Assembly: GCF_025397915.1 (NCBI RefSeq)
Contig: NZ_JALIDZ010000007.1
Span: 1 to 64,000, forward strand
DNA from: Microbaculum marinisediminis
Lineage (GTDB): Bacteria > Pseudomonadota > Alphaproteobacteria > Rhizobiales > Tepidamorphaceae
Direction: 5' to 3'
DNA: 64,000 nucleotides
The translations under genes and the position numbers were made by a program. How positions within the stretch are numbered: position 1 is the stretch's first letter; each line of letters begins with the position of its first letter. Below are positions 29,434 through 39,963 of this stretch, one piece after another. Under the pieces are notes generated by a model. The model worked only from the letters and a program-made list of their open reading frames with translations, had not been told where the DNA came from and made no database searches.

Positions 29434-29784
29434 ATGCTCCGCCGCATCATCCAGGTCCTCGTCATTGTGCCGCTGGCGGTCGTGATCGTCGTCTTCTCCG
29501 TCGCCAACCGCCATGCGGTGACGATATCGCTGGATCCCTTCAACGGCGCCGAGCCGGCGTTGTCGCTGTCGCTGCCCCTGTTCCTGATCGTTCTTGGCAC
29601 CCTGTTCATCGGCGTCGTCGTCGGTGGCGTGGCAGCCTGGCTGAGCCAGGGCAAGTGGCGCCAGCGCGCGCGCCTGTCGCGCGAGGAGGCGGCGCGATGG
29701 CGCAACCGCGCCGACGAGGCCGCCCGCAAGGAGGCCGACGCGTCGGGAGCGCCGCGCCTGCCCGCGCTGAAGCGCAGCGCCTGA
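29434..29784 (+). CDS. lapA: LapA-domain (DUF1049) membrane protein
   Basis: A 116-residue inner-membrane protein. Two helices (RIIQVLVIVPLAVVIVVFSVAN and LSLPLFLIVLGTLFIGVVVGGVAAW) flank a short loop, followed by a basic, helical cytoplasmic tail. The LapA/YciS family works with LapB in tuning LPS synthesis in enterobacteria; lapB is not seen here. The position between ihfB and trpF is conserved in Rhizobiales. Confidence 0.85.
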   Translation: MLRRIIQVLVIVPLAVVIVVFSVANRHAVTISLDPFNGAEPALSLSLPLFLIVLGTLFIGVVVGGVAAWLSQGKWRQRARLSREEAARWRNRADEAARKEADASGAPRLPALKRSA

Positions 29785-29806
29785 CCCAGCCCCCGGAAGA
29801 AGCATC

Positions 29807-29838
29807 GCCCCCAAGGGGGCATTCCCCCTCGGGGCTTT
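29807..29838 (+). promoter_or_regulatory. mutually exclusive hairpins ahead of trpFBA
   Basis: Alternating runs C5-AA-G5-CATT-C5-TC-G4 followed by CTTT allow either two small hairpins (1:2 and 3:4) or a competing 2:3 hairpin. The 3:4 hairpin plus CTTT could be the lapA terminator. No leader peptide with Trp codons is visible, so classic trp attenuation is not supported. Confidence 0.4.
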
Positions 29839-29940
29839 ACCGACAAGACAATCGCAACAGGTCCGGTCGCAAGCGACATGGACTTTCGCCGCAATTTCAT
29901 GGCACCTATCGCCGCCACGGACAGACAGGGTTTTCGGCAC

Positions 29941-30617
29941 GTGCATGTGGACGTCAAAATTTGCGGACTGACGGATGAAACGGCCGTCGCGGCGGTGCGC
30001 GACGCGGGCGCCGAGTACGCCGGTTTCGTCTTCTTTCCGCCGAGCCCGCGGCATCTGAGCGCCGCGCGCGCCGCCGCGCTGGCCGCGCCCTTGCGCGGCC
30101 AAGCCACCGTGGTCGCGCTCACCGTGGACGCCGACGACCAGGCCTTCGACGACATCTTCGACACGTTCGGGCCGGACATGCTGCAGCTGCACGGCCAGGA
30201 GAGCCCGGAGCGGATCGCGGCGCTGAAGCGCCGCTACACCGTGCCGGTGATGAAGATGATCCCGGTCCGTGAGGCCCGCGACCTCGGCGCGGTGGAGGCC
30301 TATCTCGCGGTCGCCGACCGCATCCTGTTCGATGCCAAGGCGCCGGCGGACGCGACGCGGCCCGGCGGCCTCGGCCTCAGCTTCGACTGGCGGCTGCTCG
30401 CCGGCCTTGACCTGCCCGTCCCGTTCATGCTGTCGGGAGGGCTGGATCCGGATGTCGTCGGCGAGGCGATCCGCATTGCCCGGCCGAACGCCGTCGACGT
30501 CTCGTCGGGCGTCGAGACCGCTCCCGGCGTCAAGGACCCGTCCGCGATCGCCCGTTTCGTCAAGGCCGTGCGCGCCGCCGAAGCCGCACGCGATCGCTCA
30601 ATGGAAAGGATACCGTC

Positions 30618-30621
<4 letters not shown>
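29941..30621 (+). CDS. trpF: phosphoribosylanthranilate isomerase
   Basis: A 226-residue TIM-barrel enzyme of tryptophan synthesis. VKICGLT carries the catalytic cysteine, and the aspartate is in [22 protein letters not shown] and DVSSGVE form the phosphate-binding end. I prefer the GTG at 29941 because it gives the family N-terminus (VDVKICG) and has AGGG about 10 bases upstream. An ATG at 29899 would add 14 residues. It overlaps trpB by 4 bases. Confidence 0.93.
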
Positions 30622-31865
<1,244 letters not shown>

Positions 31866-31902
31866 GCAGCCGGCCTACCCGATCGGACCTGCCGGAGCCG
31901 CG

Positions 31903-32625
31903 ATGACGACCGCGCCCTCGTCACGTTCGGACTATACCGGCCTGCGCGCGGTGTTCATCAACTGCACGCTGAAGCGGTCGCCCGAACCCTCACACACCGA
32001 GCGGCTGATGCGCAACGCGGTGGCGATCATGGAGTCCGCCGGCGTCGCGGTGGATGTCCTCAGGGTTGCCGATCACGACGTTGCGTTCGGGATCTATCCG
32101 GACATGCGCGAGCACGGCGCGGACCAGGACGCATGGCCGGGGACCTTCTGGCCAAAGGTCGCCGCGGCCGACATCGTGGTCCTGGGAACGCCGATCTGGC
32201 TCGGTGAGGAATCGTCGTTGTGCCGCACGGTGATCGAGCGGCTCTATGCCCATTCCGGCCAGCTCAACGACGCCGGCCAGAGCATCTTCTACGGCAAGAC
32301 CGGCGGCGCCATCGTCACCGGCAACGAAGACGGCATCAAGCACGTGTCGATGACGGTGCTCTACGCGCTGCAGCACATCGGCTTCTCGATCCCGCCCCAG
32401 GCGGACTGCGGCTGGATCGGCGAAGCCGGACCGGGCCCCTCCTATGGCGACGACGGCGCCGGCTTCGACAACGCCTTCACCCGTCGCAACACCATCATCA
32501 TGACGTGGAACCTGATGCACCTTGCCGGACTGCTGAAAGCGAGCGGCGGCTTTCCCACACACGGGAACCAGCGGCCGAAGCTCGACGACAACTGGTTCGG
32601 CCACCCGAAACTGGATTCGAAGTGA
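31903..32625 (+). CDS. flavodoxin-like FMN reductase family protein
   Basis: A 240-residue protein of the NADPH-dependent FMN reductase/flavodoxin-like fold. The N-terminal strand and phosphate loop read [19 protein letters not shown]. The FMN-binding loop is [23 protein letters not shown], and [13 protein letters not shown] is the second ring-side loop. It probably uses FMN to reduce an unknown substrate. It is placed between trpB and trpA (37 and 8 bases), a position where the two synthase genes are normally adjacent. Codon use looks like that of its neighbours. Confidence 0.85.
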   Translation: MTTAPSSRSDYTGLRAVFINCTLKRSPEPSHTERLMRNAVAIMESAGVAVDVLRVADHDVAFGIYPDMREHGADQDAWPGTFWPKVAAADIVVLGTPIWLGEESSLCRTVIERLYAHSGQLNDAGQSIFYGKTGGAIVTGNEDGIKHVSMTVLYALQHIGFSIPPQADCGWIGEAGPGPSYGDDGAGFDNAFTRRNTIIMTWNLMHLAGLLKASGGFPTHGNQRPKLDDNWFGHPKLDSK

Positions 32626-32633
32626 CGCGCACA

Positions 32634-33476
32634 ATGACCACATCCCGCATCGACCGCCGTTTCGCCGCCCTGCACGCCGAGGGCCGCGCCGGGTTCGTCA
32701 CCTTCGTGATGGCCGGCGATCCCGACTACGTAACCTCGCTGGAGATCGTGAAGGCGCTGCCGGCCGCCGGCGCCGACGTGATCGAGATCGGCATGCCGTT
32801 CTCCGATCCGATGGCCGACGGCCCCGCGATCCAGGCCGCCGGACGCCGCGCGCTCGACGGCGGCCAGACGCTGAAGAAGACGCTCGCCATGGTCAGCGCC
32901 TTCCGCCAGACCGACGCCGACACGCCGATCGTGCTGATGGGCTACTACAACCCGATCTATTCGTACGGCAACGAGACCTTCCTGGACGACGCCAGGCAGG
33001 CCGGCGTCGACGGGCTGATCATCGTCGATCTTCCGCCGGAAGCCGACGACGAGCTGTGCCTCCCTGCGATCGAGCACGGCATCAACTTCGTCCGGCTGGC
33101 CACGCCGACGACCGACGACAAGCGCCTGCCGAAGGTGCTCAGCAACACCTCGGGCTTCGTCTACTACGTCTCGATCACCGGCATCACCGGCACCCGGGCG
33201 CCGGATGCGGCCGCGGTGTCGTCCGCGGTCGGCCGCATCAAGCGCCACACCGACCTGCCGGTCGCGGTCGGCTTCGGGGTCAAGACGCCGGAACAGGCCG
33301 CCGCGATCGCGGCGGGCGCCGACGCGGTGGTGGTCGGGTCGGCCCTGATCGAGGCGGTCAAAGGCTCGCTCAACGCCGACGGCCATGCTACCAATGCGAC
33401 CGTACCGGCGGTCGCGGAGCTGGTTTCCCGGCTCGCCGAGGGCGTGCGTGCGGGCCGCCCCGTCGCCGCGGAGTGA
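32634..33476 (+). CDS. trpA: tryptophan synthase alpha chain
   Basis: A 280-residue TIM-barrel enzyme cleaving indole-3-glycerol phosphate. Catalytic Glu is in [16 protein letters not shown] and Asp in [13 protein letters not shown] 32634 gives the family start [17 protein letters not shown] at 32622 would overlap the flavodoxin stop and hints at translational coupling. It works as alpha2-beta2 with TrpB. Confidence 0.96.
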   Translation: MTTSRIDRRFAALHAEGRAGFVTFVMAGDPDYVTSLEIVKALPAAGADVIEIGMPFSDPMADGPAIQAAGRRALDGGQTLKKTLAMVSAFRQTDADTPIVLMGYYNPIYSYGNETFLDDARQAGVDGLIIVDLPPEADDELCLPAIEHGINFVRLATPTTDDKRLPKVLSNTSGFVYYVSITGITGTRAPDAAAVSSAVGRIKRHTDLPVAVGFGVKTPEQAAAIAAGADAVVVGSALIEAVKGSLNADGHATNATVPAVAELVSRLAEGVRAGRPVAAE

Positions 33477-33497
33477 CTTCGCAGAGTGGTTTCGCCG

Positions 33498-33526
33498 GGT
33501 GATTTCGCCATCCGGGTGAAATCACC
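33498..33526 (+). other. perfect inverted repeat after trpA
   Basis: GGTGATTTC/GAAATCACC (9 bp) with an 11-base loop, 22 bases after the trpA stop. There is no T-tract, so it is a 3'-end or attenuating hairpin before accD. Confidence 0.5.
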
Positions 33527-33591
33527 GCCGAAACAGCATGTGTTAAACGGGTTTAGCGGCCAGGCTTGAAGCTGCCGCGAGAGAGGCTCCC

Positions 33592-34527
<936 letters not shown>

Positions 34528-34637
34528 GTCCGCCGACTGGCCCCGCTGACGGTGCCCGGAAACGACCCTATATAGGCCCGCATCGCGCCAGCCCCCAGTC
34601 CCCCCGGTCCCGGGGCCGGGATCTTGAAGAGTTCGAG

Positions 34638-35948
34638 ATGTTCAAGTCCGACGCAATCCTCGAGCGGCTCGCCGAGCTGCATCCGCGCAAGATCGACCTG
34701 TCTCTCGACAGGATGTACCGGATCCTGGAGCGTCTCGGGAATCCGCAGCTGAAGCTGCCGCCGGTCGTCCATATCGCCGGCACCAACGGCAAAGGCTCGA
34801 CGGCGGCCTATCTGCGCGCCATGCACGAGGCGGCCGGCCACGGCGTCCACGTCTACACCTCGCCGCATCTGGTCCGCTTCCACGAGCGCGTGCGCCTCGC
34901 CGATCCGGCCGGCGGCAGCACCTATGTGCCGGAAGCCGAACTGGCCGCCGCGCTGGAGGAATGCGAGACGGCGAACGGCGGCGAGCCGATCACCATCTTC
35001 GAGATCACCACGGCGGCGGCGTTCCTGATCTTCTCGCGCCACCCCGCCGACATCCTGCTCCTGGAAGTGGGGCTCGGTGGCCGGCTCGACGCCACCAACG
35101 TGGTCGACAATCCGGTCGCGACCGTCATCACGCCGATCTCGATGGACCACGCCGCCTATCTCGGCGACACGATCGAGCTGATCGCCGCGGAGAAGGCCGG
35201 CATCATCAAGCAGGGTGTGCCCTGCGTCGTCTCCGCCCAGCCGCGCGCGGTCGAGGCGGTGATCGCGCGCGCCGCCGCCCGGCTGCGCGCGCCGCTGTCG
35301 ATCTCCGGCCAGGACTGGCACGTCGGCGAGGAGCGCGGCCGGCTCGTCTATCAGGACGAGAGCGGGCTGATGGACCTGCCGCTGCCGCGGCTGGTCGGCC
35401 GCCACCAGTTCGAGAACGCCGGCACGGCGATCGCCACGCTGCGCTACCTGCCGACCACGGTCGACGAAAAGGCCATCGCCACCGGGATGCAGACCGTCGA
35501 ATGGCCGGCGCGGCTGCAGCCGCTCACGAGCGGGCCGATCGTAGAGGCGGCTCCGCCCGGCGCCGAGATCTGGCTGGACGGCGGCCACAATCCGGCGGCC
35601 GGCGAGGTGCTGGGCGCCGCGCTCGCCGAGCTGGAAGACCGCAATCCGCGACCGCTCTACCTGATCGCCGGCATGCTGACGTCGAAGGACGCGTCCGGCT
35701 TCTTCCATCCCTTCGAGGGGCTGGCGCGCGAAGTGATCACCGTGCCGATCCCCGACGTGGAGGCGTCGTTCGATCCCTCCGATCTCGCCGCGGACGCCGC
35801 CCGCGCCGGCCTGACGGCACGGATCGCGTCAAGCGTCGAGGACGCGCTTCAAAGCCTGCCGCGCGGCGAGGCCGCCCGCATCCTGATCTGCGGCTCGCTC
35901 TACCTCGCCGGCCATGTCCTGAAGATCCAGGAAACCGTGCCGCAATAA
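34638..35948 (+). CDS. folC: dihydrofolate/folylpolyglutamate synthase
   Basis: A 436-residue Mur-ligase-type enzyme adding glutamate to folates. The P-loop HIAGTNGKGSTAAYLRAM and the catalytic region EVGLGGRLDATNVV are intact, as are TPISMDHAAYLGDT and WLDGGHNPAAGEVL. ATG 34638 begins MFKSDAILERLAELHP. It is last gene of the accD-folC pair; repeat-rich non-coding DNA follows. Confidence 0.95.
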   Translation: MFKSDAILERLAELHPRKIDLSLDRMYRILERLGNPQLKLPPVVHIAGTNGKGSTAAYLRAMHEAAGHGVHVYTSPHLVRFHERVRLADPAGGSTYVPEAELAAALEECETANGGEPITIFEITTAAAFLIFSRHPADILLLEVGLGGRLDATNVVDNPVATVITPISMDHAAYLGDTIELIAAEKAGIIKQGVPCVVSAQPRAVEAVIARAAARLRAPLSISGQDWHVGEERGRLVYQDESGLMDLPLPRLVGRHQFENAGTAIATLRYLPTTVDEKAIATGMQTVEWPARLQPLTSGPIVEAAPPGAEIWLDGGHNPAAGEVLGAALAELEDRNPRPLYLIAGMLTSKDASGFFHPFEGLAREVITVPIPDVEASFDPSDLAADAARAGLTARIASSVEDALQSLPRGEAARILICGSLYLAGHVLKIQETVPQ

Positions 35949-36063
35949 GGCGGCCGCGCCGCCGCTCCTCCAAGTCATTGCCGTCATCGCCGACGCGTGT
36001 CCGCGCCTCCGCACGGGAAATGGCGAGCACACGGCCGGCGCCTTTCAAGCTGCCCCCTCCACG

Positions 36064-36351
36064 TCATTGCCGGGCCTGACCCGGCAATCTCGGGCGTGTG
36101 GCACGAGATGCCCGGGTCACGCCCGGGCATGACGTCGTGAATAGAGAGCACACGTGTATGGGGCACGGACGTGCCATCCGATCAGCCGCGTGTCCCGGAC
36201 GTGATCCGGGACCCATGCCGCCCATCCGCGCGGCATTGCGACCGTTGTCGAAAGCGAGCCCCGCCGACGCCTTCCGCGTATCCTCTCTACATCATTGCCG
36301 GGCCTGAGCCCGCAATCTCGGGCGTGTGGCACGAGTGGCACGAGATGCCCC
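36064..36351. repeat. REP-type palindrome cluster, left copy
   Basis: The 541-bp gap 35949-36489 holds several short palindromes. They are ATTGCCGGG/CCCGGCAAT (36066-36088), ATGCCCGGG/CCCGGGCAT (36108-36131), GTCCCGGA/TCCGGGAC (36192-36212), and a partly decayed second copy of the first with CGGGCGTGTGGCACGAG (36291-36351). Closely similar modules occur at 38.8-39.0 kb. No gene or RNA is recognisable in the gap. Confidence 0.8.
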
Positions 36352-36489
36352 GGTCAAACCGCGTGGGACGCGGAAATGGAGGGGACACGCGGCTGCCACG
36401 TCTCGGCGGTCCGCGCGGTCGATTTCGCCGGACCGCGACTTGCACTAAGCTGGCGCCATTCCGGTTCCGCGTCAGAACAGGGGGCGCGC

Positions 36490-37209
36490 ATGTTGTCCTT
36501 CGCCAAGATCGAGGCCCGCGCCGCACGGCGCAAGGGCGGGCCCGAGGCGCTCGAAAGTCTCCTTTCCGCGCCGTTGTCGAACAAGCAGCTCGCCGCCATT
36601 CCCGATGACCGCGTGCTCGCCGAGATGACCAGGCGCATCTTTTCGGCGGGCTTCGTCTGGAGCGTGATCGAGAGCAAATGGGACGGCTTCGAGGAGGCCT
36701 TCCTCGGCTTCGAGCCCAAGCGCCTGCTGTTCCAGCCCGACGAATACTGGCACGACCTCACCGGCGACACCCGCATCGTGCGCAACGGCCAGAAGATCAT
36801 GGCGGTGCGCGACAACGCACAGTTTGTTGCAGATATCGCCGCCGCGCACGGCAGCTTCGGCCGGTTCCTCAGCCAGTGGCCCGCGGACGATGAGATCGGC
36901 CTGCTGGACCTGCTGGCCAAGCGCGGCAAGCGCCTCGGCGGCCACACCGGCCAGTACCTGATCCGCTTCCTCGGCAAGGACGGTTTCGTCACCTCCAGGG
37001 ACGTCGTCGCCTGCCTGCGCGACGCCGGCCTCGACGTCGCCGAGGCCGCGACCTCGAAGAAGGACCTGCGCAAGATCCAGGACCAGTTCAATGCCTGGGC
37101 CAAGGAAAGCGGCCGCCCGCTCCTCCAGATCTCGCGCATCTGCGCCATGTCGATCGGCGAGAACCACGACGCCGACACGCTTCGAGGCCGCATGCGCGGC
37201 GACGACTAG
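36490..37209 (+). CDS. DNA-3-methyladenine glycosylase I-like protein
   Basis: A 239-residue helix-hairpin-helix glycosylase-like protein. RRIFSAGFVWSVIESKWDGFEEAFLGFEP corresponds to the Tag motif region of the E. coli enzyme, and ARNGQKIMAVRDNA-like IVRNGQKIMAV follows. I see a histidine in LGGHTGQYLIRFLGKDGF and a cysteine near the C-terminus, but not the complete zinc site of Tag. It may remove alkylated bases. It is convergent with the membrane cyclase gene, and the pair is bracketed by REP clusters. Confidence 0.78.
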   Translation: MLSFAKIEARAARRKGGPEALESLLSAPLSNKQLAAIPDDRVLAEMTRRIFSAGFVWSVIESKWDGFEEAFLGFEPKRLLFQPDEYWHDLTGDTRIVRNGQKIMAVRDNAQFVADIAAAHGSFGRFLSQWPADDEIGLLDLLAKRGKRLGGHTGQYLIRFLGKDGFVTSRDVVACLRDAGLDVAEAATSKKDLRKIQDQFNAWAKESGRPLLQISRICAMSIGENHDADTLRGRMRGDD

Positions 37210-37221
37210 CGCCGTTCCGCG

Positions 37222-38640
37222 TCAGGCGGCCCCCGCAGCCACGCCCGCGTCCAGCGTCCACAGGTCTAGCGGGTGGGCGAGCCCGCGCACCATCTGTGCC
37301 GGGCGCTTCTCGAAGCCTGCGATGTCGTCTCCGCCACAGCGAGCCTCGTCATGGACGCGGGCCAGCAGGTCGTCGCTGACGACGAGCGGAACGCCGAAGG
37401 AGCGGGTCATGCCTTCGAGCCGGCTCGCCACGTTGACGGTAGAGCCGATCACCGCGAACTCGAGCCGGGTGGTGCCGATGTCGCCGAGGACCGCGTCGCC
37501 GTAGTGCAGGCCGACGCCGATGGCGATCTGCGGCTCGCCGCGCCCGGCGCGGGCGCGGTTCCACTCGGCCCCGGCGCGCAGCATGGCGCGGGCGCAGCGC
37601 AGGGCGTTGCTGGCGTCGCTCCCGCCGGCGATGGGCGTGCCGAAGGTCGCCATCAGCCCGTCGCCCAGATACTTGTCGAGCGTTCCCTCGTGGCGGAAGA
37701 CCTCGGTTTCCATGAACCCGTGGAAATCGCGCAGGGTTCGGATGATGTCGACCGGATCGCGCCCCTCGGCGAAGCTGGTGAAGCCGACGATATCGACGAA
37801 CAGCACGGCGATCTTCTGGGAACGCACCTGCTTCAGCGACTGGTCGTTGCGGGCCAGGTCCTCGACCACGTTCGGCGAGAAATAGCGGGCGAGGTTCGCG
37901 CGTTCGCGCTCGACGGCAACGTGATGCAGCACCAGGTGGTTGGCCCGGCGCACGCCGAGCGCCAGGACCGAGGCGACGATCAGGAAGACGACCACCTCCT
38001 GAATGCGGTTGGAAATCTCCATTGCGTTGGGGTCGAGACGACGGATCAGTTCCGGAAATCCGGCGAAGGCCTGGGCCGCCGCGGTACTGAGCTCCGGAAA
38101 CCGGACCGGCTGCAGCAGCATGATGACCAGGGCCGTCATCCACACGCCGGTGGTCCAGGTGCCCATGGCGACGATGGTGCGCCAGGAATAGCTGATCGTG
38201 CCGCCGGCGAGCAGCACGAAGAAATAGATGAAGCCGTCGAAGCGGTACTGCATCGCCAGTGGGCGCGTCTCGTCGCTGAACGGGTTGGGAACCAGCAGCA
38301 TGAAGGTCAACAGCGACAGGTCGCAGAACATCAGGAACAGTTCGGCGGGCGAGCGGCCGGCGCGACCGAGCCGCAGCTGCGCCCAGCCGATAAGCGCGAA
38401 GCCCAAGAGCAGCGCTTCGTAGTAGATCTGGTCCCAGCCCCAGTTGAGCACGGCGGTCAGGGCGCCGACAGCGGCGAGCGCGATCCAGCGTGTCTTGACC
38501 GCGAGGACGAGGCCCTCGCGCTTGTTGCGCTCCAGCGCCTCGCGCACGTAGCGGTCAGCCTCCGGACTGCGGCTCGCGTCCTCGGTCTGCCGGAAGTGCC
38601 GGATGAGTGAGCCGAAGGTCGGATCGGGTATGTCGGTCAT
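37222..38640 (-). CDS. membrane-bound class III adenylate cyclase
   Basis: A 472-residue protein. A cytoplasmic N-terminus is followed by about six membrane helices (residues 45-230) and a C-terminal catalytic domain. Metal-binding aspartates are D283 (FVDIVGFTS) and D327 (YLGDGLM). K323 in LDKYLGDG specifies adenine, E394 stands where D or T is common (RLEFAVIG), and N403/R407 (TVNVASRLEG) stabilise the transition state. It should make cAMP in response to a membrane signal. This is the second class III cyclase in the window; the other (44.0-45.3 kb) is soluble. Confidence 0.9.
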   Translation of the reverse strand: MTDIPDPTFGSLIRHFRQTEDASRSPEADRYVREALERNKREGLVLAVKTRWIALAAVGALTAVLNWGWDQIYYEALLLGFALIGWAQLRLGRAGRSPAELFLMFCDLSLLTFMLLVPNPFSDETRPLAMQYRFDGFIYFFVLLAGGTISYSWRTIVAMGTWTTGVWMTALVIMLLQPVRFPELSTAAAQAFAGFPELIRRLDPNAMEISNRIQEVVVFLIVASVLALGVRRANHLVLHHVAVERERANLARYFSPNVVEDLARNDQSLKQVRSQKIAVLFVDIVGFTSFAEGRDPVDIIRTLRDFHGFMETEVFRHEGTLDKYLGDGLMATFGTPIAGGSDASNALRCARAMLRAGAEWNRARAGRGEPQIAIGVGLHYGDAVLGDIGTTRLEFAVIGSTVNVASRLEGMTRSFGVPLVVSDDLLARVHDEARCGGDDIAGFEKRPAQMVRGLAHPLDLWTLDAGVAAGAA

Positions 38641-38790
38641 GCGATCGGGTCCGCGTCTGGGCCGGCCGGTCGGGCAGGCGCGCTCCGATCATAGCCCCAT
38701 GACAGGGCACGCATAACCGGAGCCGACACAAGATCAGCGGCGGTCGCCGCGAAAGCGGGGATGGCCGGCGCCCTCCACCTGTCCTCATTA

Positions 38791-39025
38791 CGTCATTGCC
38801 GGGCCTGACCCGGCAATCCATGACCACCGACGCCCGTGTTCTGATACCAACGCCGATGGCCATGGATGCCCGGAACACGTCCGGGCATGACAGAAGGGAA
38901 CAATTGGCAACCGCCCAATGGGCCCTGGATCAAGTCCAGGGCACGCCGCTGTTCGAGGGGCACGGCCGAAGCGACAAACACAAGCTGCGTGTCCCGGACG
39001 TGATCCGGGACCCATGCGGCCCATC
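38791..39025. repeat. REP-type palindrome cluster, right copy
   Basis: The 519-bp gap 38641-39159 contains ATTGCCGGG/CCCGGCAAT (38795-38817), GATGCCCGGA/TCCGGGCAT (38864-38889), GCCCTGGA/TCCAGGGC (38922-38942) and GTCCCGGA/TCCGGGAC followed by CCATGCGGCCCATC (38990-39024). The first and last modules repeat those at 36.06 and 36.19 kb in the same orientation. Nothing else is recognisable in the gap. Confidence 0.8.
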
Positions 39026-39159
39026 CCAGCGGCATCGCCGCTAGTGTCGATAGTAGAGCCTACCAACGAAACGGTAAGCGCCGCGGAATGCCTTAAGACT
39101 TTTCCCGCTTCGCGCTAGTCTTGACGATCCGGCCCACGCCGAACCGGGAGCGGAAGACC

Positions 39160-39942
39160 ATGGCCCTGCCGCCGATCCTGCGCAACAAGCATCCCGCCGC
39201 CCCGTCGGTATTCGCGCCGGACGCGCTTTTGCGGGAGGCGCGGCGGCAGAAACGGCTGGCGTCGGTGGACGTGCCCCCGGTCTGCATCCTCGACCCCGAC
39301 GGCGATATCCTCGACCGGCTCGCCGCGACCGGGCAGGCTGCGGCGTTCGACGACTGGCCCTGCTATCACTCGCGGCTCGCGCTGTTTCCGCTCGCCGGGC
39401 GCACGGCCGGCATCGTCGGGCGGGCGGTCGGCGCCTCCTACGCGGTGCTGGTGGCCGAGCAGCTTTTCGCCAGCGGCTGCCGGCTATTGCTCAGCGTGAC
39501 GTCGGCCGGCCAGATCGTATCGGTCGGGCCGCCGCCCTATTTCGTGATCATCGACCGGGCGCTGCGCGACGAGGGAACGAGCTATCACTATGCCGCGCCG
39601 GCCGAGTTCGCCGACGCTGACCGGGACCTTGTCGAGGCCGCCGCGCGGGCGCTGGGCGGGGCCGGCCTGCCCGCCGTGACCGGGGCGAGCTGGACGACGG
39701 ACGCGCCGTTCCGCGAGACCGCCGAGGCCGTCGAGGCGGCCCGCGACCGGGGCATTCTCGCCGTCGAGATGGAAGCCGCCGCGCTCTATGCCTTCGCGCG
39801 GGCGAAGGGCGCGCGCGTCCTCTGCCTCGCCCATGTCACCAACACCATGGGGCAGGCCGGCGACGATTTCGAGAAGGGCTATGCCGGTGGCGCCCGCGAC
39901 GCCCTCGCCGTCCTGGAGGCGATCGCGGCGGCGCTGGCCTGA
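39160..39942 (+). CDS. nucleoside phosphorylase/nucleosidase family protein
   Basis: A 260-residue PNP/UDP-phosphorylase-fold protein. SVTSAGQIVSVG, GASWTTDAPFRET and the EMEAAALYAFAR motif (ribose- and base-binding) mark the superfamily that includes purine phosphorylases and MTA/SAH nucleosidases. The exact substrate is unclear. ATG 39160 has GGGAG ten bases upstream; a longer form from 39121 lacks this. It is monocistronic and convergent with the transglycosylase gene. Confidence 0.82.
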   Translation: MALPPILRNKHPAAPSVFAPDALLREARRQKRLASVDVPPVCILDPDGDILDRLAATGQAAAFDDWPCYHSRLALFPLAGRTAGIVGRAVGASYAVLVAEQLFASGCRLLLSVTSAGQIVSVGPPPYFVIIDRALRDEGTSYHYAAPAEFADADRDLVEAAARALGGAGLPAVTGASWTTDAPFRETAEAVEAARDRGILAVEMEAAALYAFARAKGARVLCLAHVTNTMGQAGDDFEKGYAGGARDALAVLEAIAAALA

Positions 39943-39963
39943 TACCCGCCCGCCTGGCGCGCC

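Noticed and set aside
28075-30192. A 705-residue open frame on the minus strand across sppA-ihfB-lapA-trpF
   Set aside because: It is antisense to five clear genes with family motifs. The translation is rich in His, Arg, Asp and Gly with no domain, the usual shadow of high-GC codon bias.
36464-36478. LexA-like GTTC-N7-GAAC just before the Tag-like glycosylase gene
   Set aside because: The alphaproteobacterial SOS box is a direct repeat GTTC-N7-GTTC. Here the half-sites are inverted, so the match is probably chance.
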